From: Muribaculaceae bacterium
GTDB lineage: Bacteria > Bacteroidota > Bacteroidia > Bacteroidales > Muribaculaceae
Direction: 5' to 3'
Assembly: GCA_009775375.1 (NCBI GenBank)
Contig: VSPO01000072.1
Location: 1 to 17,002 of the forward strand
DNA length: 17,002 bases
The position numbers and the translations under genes were made by a program. Under the pieces are notes generated by a model. It worked only from the letters and a program-made list of their open reading frames with translations, ran no database searches and had not been told where the DNA came from. Within the stretch, counting starts at the first letter, position 1. Every line of letters starts with the position of its first letter. This document shows, one piece after another, positions 6,123 through 12,200 of this stretch.

Positions 6123-8354
6123 TTATGACGTGCGTCTTGCGAATTTGACTCCTTTAATTTTTTTCAGCGAATCGCAAATGGTCTCGACTGTCTCGACATT
6201 GTCGATCTGCACGGTCAGTTCGCAATGAAACACTTCTTGCTTGGCCGCGATGTTGAGCCCTCGGATATTGATGGCCAATTTGTTGGAAACGGTGGAGGTG
6301 ATTTCCTCAAGGATTCCGTGGCGGTCGATTCCGTCGATTGAGATTGTCGCTATGAATTTATCGGCTGCCCCTCCCCAGCTTGTGGCTACGAGCCGCGACC
6401 CGAATGCCGATTTCAGACGCATGGCGTTGGGGCAACTGACCTTGTGGAGCACCACGTTTTCATCGTCATCCACGAATCCAAGCACGTCGTCGCCCGGAAT
6501 AGGGGAGCAGCACGTGTCGAGTCGGTAGTTGGGCTCGTCGTCATCGGGATGAAGCACGTAGACCTCCTTACGGTTGATTGGCTCCTTTTTCGTCGCCTCG
6601 TTTTTCTTCTTCGAAAAGAAAGGATTCCTCAGGATTTTTTTCATCAGGGAGCGGCGGCTTTTGTTCATCTCCTTCATCTCCTTCATCTCTTTCGCCGAGA
6701 GGTTGATTTCGTCGTTGGCGAGCATGATGAAGAGCTCCTCGCGCGATTTCAGATGATAGTTGGCCACGATTTTGGTGACGGTCTCGTTGGAGGGGGTCAG
6801 TTGCTGGCGCTCCATGAATTCATTGAAAAGCTTTTCGCCCATTGCGATAAGCAGCTTCCTGTCTTTTCGGAGGATGGCGCGGATTCTGTTCTGGGCTTTG
6901 GCCGTGTGGCAAAAGCGGAACCATTCGGGTTGGGGTTTCTGTGCCTCCGACGTGATAATCTCCACTTGGTCGCCGCTCCCGAGTTCATGCGACAGCGGGA
7001 CCAGCTTATGGTTGATTTTCCCTGCCATACAGGTGACTCCGAGCTGGGAATGGATGGCGAAGGCCATGTCGAGCACGGTCGCGCCCGCCGGGAGCGTGAT
7101 TAAGTCGCCCTTCGGGGTAAAGACGTATATCTCAGAGGAGAAAAGATTTAGTTTGATGGTGTCGAGGAAGTCAATGGCATTTGGCTCTGGATTGGCCAGG
7201 ATGTCTTTGATTGTGTTCATCCATGTGTCGAGTTCCGTCTCGTCTTCGTGCACTCCGATCTTGTATTTCCAATGAGCTGCATAGCCAAGCTCAGCGATTT
7301 CGTCCATTTTCCTCGACCGTATCTGCACCTCTATCCATTTCCCTTCAGGTCCCATTGCCGTGAGGTGGAGAGCCCTGTAGCCATTGGCCTTGGGGATGCT
7401 GGTCCAGTCGCGCAGTCGGTCGGGATGGATGCGATGGCCGTCGGTGAAAAACGTATAGATTTGCCAGCAGCGGATTTTCTCCTGAGAATCGTCGTCGTTC
7501 TCGAAAATGACCCTGACGGCATAAATGTCGTAGATTTCCTCAAACGGCACGTTTTTTGTCTCCATCTTGTTGAAAATGGAGTATGCGCTCTTCACCCTTG
7601 CCTTGATTTCATATTTGAATCCCGCTTCGTCGAGCTTTTCGCGAACGGGCTTGACAAATTCCTCCACGATTTTTTCGCGGTGACTTGCCGTTTGGTCGAG
7701 CTTTGACGTGATCCATTCGTAGGCTTGTGGATGCTCGTATTTGAAGGCAAGGTCTTCAAGCTCTGTCTTGATTTTGAAGAGGCCGAGCCTGTGGGCGAGA
7801 GGAGCGTAGACGTAAAGGGTCTCTCCGGCTATCTTATACTGCTTTTCGGGGCGCATGGAGCCGAGCGTCCGCATGTTGTGGAGCCTGTCGGCCATTTTGA
7901 TAAGCACCACCCTGATGTCCGACGACATGGATAGCAGAAGCTTACGGAAATTTTCTGCCTGGATTGATGCCCTGTCGCCGAAAATTCCGCCGGAAATCTT
8001 TGTCAGACCCTCGACGATGTCGGCGATTTTTTTCCCGAATGAATTCTCGATGTCCTCGCGGGTGAATTCCGTGTCCTCTATCACGTCGTGGAGCAACGCG
8101 GCACATATCGACGTGGAGCCGAGACCAAGCTCCGAGACCACGATTCTGGCCACGGCGATGGGATGCAATATGTAGGGCTCCCCGCTTCGGCGGCGGGTCC
8201 CGCTGTGGGCGGCCTTGGCAAATCGGTAGGCACGTTGGATTATCTCAACCTTCTTTCGATGGTTGCTGGCAAGGTAAGCGTTTAGCAGACCGGAAAAGGC
8301 TTCTTCCACCATCCGGTCTTCATCTTGCGGCGACTGAGGGAGATGTTGCGTCAT
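6123..8354 (-). CDS. spoT: Bifunctional (p)ppGpp synthetase/hydrolase (RelA/SpoT)
   Basis: A 743-residue long RSH protein that makes and degrades (p)ppGpp in the stringent response. The N-terminal hydrolase domain is intact, with HPIAVA and the HDVIED motif at residues 89-94. The synthetase domain spans about 240-355, with KSAYSIFNKM and IPKANGYRALH. At the position that separates hydrolase-competent enzymes (RFKD) from RelA types (acidic ExDD) it reads RLRD, a basic variant, so a bifunctional enzyme is expected. A TGS domain follows at about 405-470 (YVFTPKGDLITLP). A linker carries a KEM triplet repeat near 555-565. A conserved-Cys domain has CC at 615-616, and an ACT domain fills the last 75 residues. 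A strong promoter sits just upstream and pgpH follows after 54 bp. Start ATG 8354 fits both family length and promoter position. Confidence 0.97.
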   Translation of the reverse strand: MTQHLPQSPQDEDRMVEEAFSGLLNAYLASNHRKKVEIIQRAYRFAKAAHSGTRRRSGEPYILHPIAVARIVVSELGLGSTSICAALLHDVIEDTEFTREDIENSFGKKIADIVEGLTKISGGIFGDRASIQAENFRKLLLSMSSDIRVVLIKMADRLHNMRTLGSMRPEKQYKIAGETLYVYAPLAHRLGLFKIKTELEDLAFKYEHPQAYEWITSKLDQTASHREKIVEEFVKPVREKLDEAGFKYEIKARVKSAYSIFNKMETKNVPFEEIYDIYAVRVIFENDDDSQEKIRCWQIYTFFTDGHRIHPDRLRDWTSIPKANGYRALHLTAMGPEGKWIEVQIRSRKMDEIAELGYAAHWKYKIGVHEDETELDTWMNTIKDILANPEPNAIDFLDTIKLNLFSSEIYVFTPKGDLITLPAGATVLDMAFAIHSQLGVTCMAGKINHKLVPLSHELGSGDQVEIITSEAQKPQPEWFRFCHTAKAQNRIRAILRKDRKLLIAMGEKLFNEFMERQQLTPSNETVTKIVANYHLKSREELFIMLANDEINLSAKEMKEMKEMNKSRRSLMKKILRNPFFSKKKNEATKKEPINRKEVYVLHPDDDEPNYRLDTCCSPIPGDDVLGFVDDDENVVLHKVSCPNAMRLKSAFGSRLVATSWGGAADKFIATISIDGIDRHGILEEITSTVSNKLAINIRGLNIAAKQEVFHCELTVQIDNVETVETICDSLKKIKGVKFARRTS
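6664..6690 (-). repeat. In-frame 9-bp microrepeat within spoT
   Basis: Three 9-bp units, TTCATCTCC twice and then TTCATCTCT, sit head to tail on the plus strand and encode a repeated K-E-M motif in SpoT at about residues 555-564. The unit length is a multiple of three, so gain or loss would keep the frame. The repeat lies in the linker between the TGS and Cys-rich domains. Confidence 0.85.
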
Positions 8355-8385
8355 GACGTAAAGAGTAATTTAAGGGATTAAGCTA

Positions 8386-8417
8386 CAAAATTAATCAAAA
8401 GAATGGAAAAATGCAAA
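8386..8417 (-). promoter_or_regulatory. Bacteroidetes-type promoter of spoT
   Basis: On the minus strand TTTG (8417-8414) and TAATTTTG (8393-8386) match the Bacteroidetes -33 and -7 elements exactly, with a 20-bp spacer, inside the usual 19-21 range. Transcription would begin near 8379, giving spoT a leader of about 25 nt. The -33 element lies within the T-tract of the terminator immediately upstream. Confidence 0.75.
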
Positions 8418-8444
8418 AAACCGCCCACCTCACGGTGAGCGGTT
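8415..8444 (-). terminator. Intrinsic terminator just upstream of spoT
   Basis: On the minus strand AACCGCTCACC pairs with GGTGGGCGGTT (11 bp with one wobble) across a GTGA loop, hairpin 8444-8419, followed by a six-T run at 8420-8415. The opposite strand has only three Ts, so it points to a minus-strand transcript ending here. That transcript would come from the 8445-8930 region, because the ribH transcript already has its own terminator at 8930-8961. Confidence 0.8.
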
Positions 8445-8540
8445 TCCCTCCTGCCGATGATTCCGTCATGGCCTGGTGGGAGAGAAAGGAGAGATTGTGC
8501 CGGCCATGCCGGCTTCCGTATCATGGGCAGATGATAGAAA
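8445..8540 (-). ncRNA. Candidate structured RNA ending at the pre-spoT terminator
   Basis: CTGCCGATGAT (8451-8461) pairs with ATCATGGGCAG (8520-8530), giving 11 positions with one mismatch. Inside, CATGGCC (8467-8473) pairs with GGCCATG (8502-8508). A competing hairpin GCCGGC-CAT-GCCGGC (8499-8513) uses the same bases, so two folds exclude each other. The apical loop is pyrimidine-rich on the minus strand. The segment directly abuts the minus-strand terminator at 8444-8415. No open frame in it looks coding. I find no convincing promoter: there is a TTTG at 8562-8559 but no good -7 element. It does not match the SRP RNA, tmRNA or RNase P signatures I know. It could be a small RNA, a long ribH 3' end or a leader remnant. 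Confidence 0.35.
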
Positions 8541-8647
8541 TTACTAATGTATATAACCCAAAATTTAGACAATTATGTTTTTCTTGTTTAGGCATAGTTG
8601 AAAGGTCCTAAAACATATCTAAGTCATGAAAAAAAGTTTTCTGTGAT

Positions 8648-8730
8648 TCCCTGTGACGAGGTTTCCACGTCATGGTGTTGCATGCAGGGACGGTGATGGT
8701 GGGTTTTCGATGTAATGCCATCGCATGCGA
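8648..8730. repeat. Cluster of inverted repeats and palindromes
   Basis: TCCCTG (8648-8653) pairs with CAGGGA (8685-8690). Nested directly inside, TGACG (8654-8658) pairs with CGTCA (8668-8672) over a 9-nt loop. Further on, CGATG (8708-8712) pairs with CATCG (8719-8723), and TCGCATGCGA (8721-8730) is a perfect 10-bp palindrome. GCATGC also occurs at 8680-8685. The block is visibly more GC-rich than its flanks. Strand and function are unknown. Confidence 0.55.
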
Positions 8731-8929
8731 CGGCCACGGAGAAGGGGGAGAAGTAAATCATAACGGTGTCAGGATTTGAATGTTTTTCCACGTTTTTTAG
8801 GCGTGAGGGAATGTGAATTTTTTTAAGTTACGGATTTTGTTTTGACGGATTGTCGTTTGTTGTTTCAGTATAGAAACGACGATATGGGCGTAAATATTAG
8901 TTTAGAAAAGTTAAAACATGCATAAAAAT

Positions 8930-8961
8930 GGCAGAGATGTGCGATTTTGCGCATCTCTGCC
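8930..8961 (-). terminator. Intrinsic terminator of the upp-ribH series
   Basis: GGCAGAGATGTGC and GCGCATCTCTGCC form a 13-bp stem with one wobble over a short AT-rich loop. On the minus strand it is followed by ATTTTTATG, while the plus-strand side is not T-rich. It lies about 100 bp past the ribH stop, so it most likely ends that transcript. Confidence 0.85.
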
Positions 8962-9063
8962 TGTAACCTTCTGATTGTGTGATAATTGTCTAATCGGCTG
9001 CCCTCCCCGGCATTGTGCCGAGGAAAATTTGGCTTATGGCCGGGTCTGGGTGGGCGGCAAAAG

Positions 9064-9591
9064 TCATATCTCAAACCTGGCGTGCATGTTGGCCATTTCC
9101 AGGGCCGCCACTGCTGCTTCCTCCCCTTTGTTGCCAAGCTTGCCGCCAGCCCTTTCTTGGGCCTGGCTGAGCTCATTGACGGTCAGCACTCCAAAGATGA
9201 CGGGAGTTTCGCCAAGAGCGTTGATTGAAGCCGTGCCTTGGGCCACTATGTCGCATACATAGTCGAAATGGGGGGTGTCCCCACGAATCACGCATCCTAT
9301 TATTATGACGGCTTCCGTGGCATCGCGGAAACCCGTGCCGGGGCGCCCTTTGGAATTATTGACGAAGAAGCGTGCGGCGTTCACGAGTTCTACCGTTCCG
9401 GGGACTCCCACAGAGATTATCTGTTCCTTCCTAATGCCGGCGCGCCTCAATGTCCCCAGGGCCCCGTCGCGAAGCGCGTGGGTGATGTCCTGATTCCATT
9501 CAGCTGTCACGACATAGAATTTCCCTGCAACTTTGTCGTCGATTTCGGGAATATGCAGGGCTGTCCCGTTGGTGTTTAATATAGTTGCCAT
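9064..9591 (-). CDS. ribH: 6,7-dimethyl-8-ribityllumazine synthase
   Basis: This enzyme condenses 5-amino-6-ribitylaminouracil with 3,4-dihydroxy-2-butanone 4-phosphate to lumazine, the penultimate step of riboflavin synthesis, and usually forms a pentamer or a 60-subunit shell. The 175-residue length is normal with a short N-terminal extension. Visible motifs are AEWN (30-33) at the aromatic substrate site, the phosphate-binding VPGTVEL (63-69), and GDTPHFDYV, with the catalytic His at about 108. The start ATG at 9591 lies 7 bp after the stop of the helical-repeat protein, so it is translated from the same transcript. No FMN riboswitch is seen upstream. Other rib genes except ribF are absent from the window. 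Confidence 0.97.
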   Translation of the reverse strand: MATILNTNGTALHIPEIDDKVAGKFYVVTAEWNQDITHALRDGALGTLRRAGIRKEQIISVGVPGTVELVNAARFFVNNSKGRPGTGFRDATEAVIIIGCVIRGDTPHFDYVCDIVAQGTASINALGETPVIFGVLTVNELSQAQERAGGKLGNKGEEAAVAALEMANMHARFEI

Positions 9592-9598
9592 TGGAAAA

Positions 9599-10687
9599 TC
9601 AATCTAATTTCTTTTTAACCTTTTTGACAGTGTCCCTGACGGTGTCTTCGATGTCGTCGGCGATATCCTCGGCCTTGTCCTTCATATCGTCGTAGGCGTC
9701 TTCTATTTTGTCTTTCACATCGTCGTAGACGTCTTCAATCTTGTCTGGCGCGTCTTCAATCTTGTCGGAGGCCTCATCTATGGCATCTTCAGCCTTGTCG
9801 GCGGCCTTCTCTTTAAGAGTCTGCACGTTTTTAGAGACTTTTTTCAGCTTTGTCTTTGCGGCGGTAGTGATTTTATGGATGAAAAGCTTCCAGTTGGATT
9901 CATGCTCCACATCTTTTTCGATCACTTCCTTCAGGGCTAGAATGTCGCGCTCAAGCTCGATGGTCTCCTGCGCTATGGCGTGCGGAAGGATTGCGTTGAG
10001 CAGTCTTTCCGCCCTTGGGCGCATGGAGCGGATGCGCATCATTATCTCTGCCATCTCTATAGTCATCTTGATTTCGCGTCTGGTGACCCTGCCGGTGCGC
10101 TTCTTTGAATATTTTATGGCCTCGGCATAGAATTTCAGGGCGGCTTTAAGGTCGCCTGTTGAGGCGAGCAATTGGCCAACGTTGCGGAGAGAATCGACAA
10201 GCTTGTCAGTGGCGGCGACGACTCCTGCATTGACCTTTTCATAAAGTGTGCCGGCGTTGATCTGCTGCTTCACGAGAAGCTCAAGAGCCTTCTTGCGCGA
10301 GCGCAAGATTCTCGTTGAAAGCTCCATGGCGAGAATATGGAATTTTCCGAATCTCTCTTCGTCGAGCTTGACGAGATTGTCGAGCACCTTAAACAGCGTG
10401 TCGAGTTCCTTTTCACTTTGCTTGTAGTTTTTCAGGGCGAAGTGTATCTCAGAGAGATCGAAAAGGAGCGCGACGAGCACCGATCTGAACTCCACGTTCT
10501 CATAGTCGGGAAATTCGCGCATGACTTTCAGGGCGGCGACGGTGCGCTCCATGGCGTCGAGGTATCTTTCTTCTGTAATAAGTTGTTCGGTGGCTTTTCT
10601 GTATGAAAGCGCCTCTTTGAGCACTTCGAGTTCCTTGGATTCCGGGCTGAATCTCTCGAGCATCAAGGGAATTTGGATCGGTGTCAT
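9599..10687 (-). CDS. Helical-repeat (TPR-like) protein with 11-mer acidic tail
   Basis: A 362-residue cytosolic protein. Residues about 10-270 are a chain of amphipathic helix pairs, including a TPR-like unit LASTGDLKAALKFYAEAIKYSKK and earlier YLDAMERTVAALKVMREFPDYENV, so a scaffold or adaptor role is likely. From about residue 300 the protein turns into a charged helix with an 11-residue repeat: DKAEDAIDEAS, DKIEDVYDDVK, DKIEDAYDDMK, DKAEDIADDIE, ending in a lysine cluster (KKVKKKLD). Such a period is typical of amphipathic membrane-surface helices or coiled coils. I chose ATG 10687 because the longer open frame to 10876 overlaps kdsD and encodes an Arg/His-rich, unlikely extension. It sits 14 bp after kdsD and 7 bp before ribH. 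TPR proteins next to ribH are, from memory, common in Bacteroidales. Function unknown. Confidence 0.85.
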   Translation of the reverse strand: MTPIQIPLMLERFSPESKELEVLKEALSYRKATEQLITEERYLDAMERTVAALKVMREFPDYENVEFRSVLVALLFDLSEIHFALKNYKQSEKELDTLFKVLDNLVKLDEERFGKFHILAMELSTRILRSRKKALELLVKQQINAGTLYEKVNAGVVAATDKLVDSLRNVGQLLASTGDLKAALKFYAEAIKYSKKRTGRVTRREIKMTIEMAEIMMRIRSMRPRAERLLNAILPHAIAQETIELERDILALKEVIEKDVEHESNWKLFIHKITTAAKTKLKKVSKNVQTLKEKAADKAEDAIDEASDKIEDAPDKIEDVYDDVKDKIEDAYDDMKDKAEDIADDIEDTVRDTVKKVKKKLD

Positions 10688-10701
10688 AATTTGTATGGTG
10701 T

Positions 10702-11337
10702 TTAATTTTGTTTGCGTGATGCGATTTTGGATTTGTGTCCGAGATAGCCTCCGTGGTGGCGGCGTGCGTAATCTTCGACGGTGAATCCGATGGCCTCCAT
10801 TGTGGCGACGACCAGAAGGTCGCCCATGACGGTCATCATGGTGGTCGACGTGGTGGGGGTCATTCCGAGTGGGCATACCTCCGGGGCGGATCCTGTGAAA
10901 AGGGAGATGTCGGCGGCGGCGGCAAGAGGGCTTTCATGGCCTCCGGTGATGACGATAAAGGGGATTTCCGGATAAAGAGCCTTGGTGAGGTCGATGAGCT
11001 CAAGAATTTCGCGGGTCTTCCCTGAATTGCTCAACAGCAGCAGCACGTCGTTTCGCTGTAGGATGCCGAGGTCGCCATGCTGGGCCTCGGAGGGATGGAG
11101 AAATACGGCGGGAGTGCCCGTGGAGCAGAACGTCGTCGCAATGTTCATCGCGATTTGTCCTGCCTTGCCCATACCTGACGTGACGAGCTTTCCCCCTTTC
11201 CTATTGACTTTTTCGACTATCAGTTCCACGGCCTTTGCATATCCGTCGGTCAGGGGAATCGACTTTATGGCAGCTGCCTCTGATTCGAGAATCCGGCGGC
11301 ATCGGTCGAGAAGGAGGTCTTTGTCGTTTATTTCCAT
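10702..11337 (-). CDS. kdsD: Arabinose-5-phosphate isomerase, SIS domain only
   Basis: Predicted to interconvert ribulose 5-phosphate and arabinose 5-phosphate, the first step toward Kdo for lipopolysaccharide core. The 211-residue protein is a single SIS sugar-isomerase domain. It shows SGMGKAGQIAMNIA (about 54-67), STGTPAVFLHPSEAQHGDLG with the expected His, LLLLSNSGKTREIL (phosphate binding), and ARRHHGGYLG near the end with the second conserved His. The two CBS domains that follow in the E. coli KdsD/GutQ type are missing; the frame stops cleanly with no relics, because the next gene begins within 14 bp. SIS-only isomerases of this type are known in Bacteroides, so it is likely functional rather than truncated. 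It follows the thioesterase gene by 59 bp. Confidence 0.9.
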   Translation of the reverse strand: MEINDKDLLLDRCRRILESEAAAIKSIPLTDGYAKAVELIVEKVNRKGGKLVTSGMGKAGQIAMNIATTFCSTGTPAVFLHPSEAQHGDLGILQRNDVLLLLSNSGKTREILELIDLTKALYPEIPFIVITGGHESPLAAAADISLFTGSAPEVCPLGMTPTTSTTMMTVMGDLLVVATMEAIGFTVEDYARRHHGGYLGHKSKIASRKQN

Positions 11338-11396
11338 TGTTAATAATTTCTAATTGAAGAAAAAGAATTTAAAACAGAGGCATAAGCCTTATTCTG

Positions 11397-11843
11397 TCAA
11401 GACAGTTGCCTGCCTTCGAATGACGTCAGGGCGTCGCGCCATTCCGGGCTGACGCTGCATGATTTTGCGGAGGCGGCATCGAAGCAGACCATCACGCTTT
11501 TGCAGGTCGACTTGATCTGCCCTGAATTCTTTTCCCTGATTATCTGGAAGAGTATGAAGCTCTTGTCGTGGACGGCGATACACGTCGTCAGCACCTCGAT
11601 GCTCTCCTGGAAATAGATTGGGGCGATAAAGGCACAATCTATGTTGGCCACGACCGTGTCTACGTTTTGCCAATCCACCGGCGATCCCTTTACCGTCTCA
11701 AGATAATGGGCCTTTCCTGTATCATAAAAGCTCAGGTATACGTTATTGTTCACGTGGCCGAGCACATCTACGTCGTTGAAGCGTAGCTGCAGCGGGGTGG
11801 AATGGTGGAAGAGGGATATGTCGGGGAGGTTGTGCGGATCCAT
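11397..11843 (-). CDS. Hotdog-fold acyl-CoA thioesterase (4HBT/YbgC-like)
   Basis: A 148-residue single hotdog-fold protein. The N-terminal motif RFNDVDVLGHVNNNVYLSFY (residues 21-40) is the hallmark of the 4-hydroxybenzoyl-CoA thioesterase/YbgC family; its Asp before GHVNN is the expected catalytic acid. A hydrophobic strand region follows (DTVVANIDCAFIAPIYFQESI), and later strands FILFQIIREKNSG and STCKSVMVCFD. Relatives hydrolyse short or aromatic acyl-CoA or acyl-ACP thioesters in the cytosol; the substrate here is unknown. It starts 52 bp after the DUF721 gene. A small hairpin (AGGC-TTAT-GCCT) lies just past the stop before a T-rich stretch and might be a weak attenuator ahead of kdsD. 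Confidence 0.9.
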   Translation of the reverse strand: MDPHNLPDISLFHHSTPLQLRFNDVDVLGHVNNNVYLSFYDTGKAHYLETVKGSPVDWQNVDTVVANIDCAFIAPIYFQESIEVLTTCIAVHDKSFILFQIIREKNSGQIKSTCKSVMVCFDAASAKSCSVSPEWRDALTSFEGRQLS

Positions 11844-11895
11844 ATGTGTTGTCTGTTTTGATGGATTTTGGTTTTGGGGAATAGCCGGAGTGGAG

Positions 11896-12189
11896 TCACG
11901 ACGTGAAGCGTATGTCTGCCACGACCTCTTTCCCTAAGTAGGAATTGATGGCCCTGGCAAGACGCGACCTCGACATGAGGAGCTCATGGCGCAATGCGGC
12001 GTTGGGAACCCCCACGGTCATCAGTCCGGCTTTCACGAAAGGCCGTCTGCATTGGCTTGCTATGTGAGGCCCAACGATGATGTGCCAGCAATCGGATGCC
12101 TTGCATTCGTCAAGACGGTCTTGCATGCAATTGTCTTGAAAAGCGAGCCTAAGGATGTCGCCGATGCTTTGGGATTCCTTTCTTTCCAT
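11896..12189 (-). CDS. DciA-like DUF721 protein
   Basis: A 97-residue protein with the DUF721 pattern: an N-terminal helix QSIGDILRLAFQDN, then the core with CWHIIVGPHIASQCRRP (W-x-x-x-V-G-x-x-I-A), VKAGLMTVGVPNAALRHEL, and a final helix plus strand LARAINSYLGKEVVADIRF. In bacteria lacking DnaC-type loaders, DUF721 proteins (DciA) load or recruit the replicative helicase DnaB. The assignment to helicase loading is by family; short Bacteroidetes forms have not all been tested. It begins 11 bp after the recF stop and is probably translated with it, which fits a replication role. Confidence 0.88.
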   Translation of the reverse strand: MERKESQSIGDILRLAFQDNCMQDRLDECKASDCWHIIVGPHIASQCRRPFVKAGLMTVGVPNAALRHELLMSRSRLARAINSYLGKEVVADIRFTS

Positions 12190-12200
12190 TTCTGTGTTTA

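Larger units (their letters stand above)
8355..9063. other. 709-bp gene-free gap between spoT and ribH
   Basis: No believable gene is present. From spoT outward it holds the spoT promoter (8386-8417), a terminator (8415-8444), a foldable segment (8445-8540) and an AT-rich stretch (about 8541-8640). Next come a GC-rich island with inverted repeats (8641-8755), a second AT-rich stretch with a 7-bp inverted repeat GTCGTTT/AAACGAC (8852-8880), the ribH terminator (8930-8961), and about 100 bp of ribH 3' flank. Short frames across it have compositions unlike the neighbouring proteins. Confidence 0.75.

Noticed and set aside
8378..8611. Short open frames on both strands between spoT and ribH
   Set aside because: They cross the terminator hairpin and promoter, lack protein-like composition, and oppose each other.
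8660..8800. Possible replication origin (TTTCCACG and TTTTTCCACG resemble DnaA boxes; AT-rich DNA; recF and dciA nearby)
   Set aside because: Only two imperfect boxes are visible, none matches TTATCCACA, and dnaA is not in the window. A genome-wide GC-skew plot would decide.
8865..9176. 103-codon minus-strand frame over the ribH 3' end
   Set aside because: It is an alternative frame of ribH running through the terminator.
10688..10876. 63-residue N-terminal extension of the helical-repeat protein
   Set aside because: It overlaps the kdsD coding sequence and is His/Arg-rich and low in complexity. ATG 10687 fits the gene spacing.
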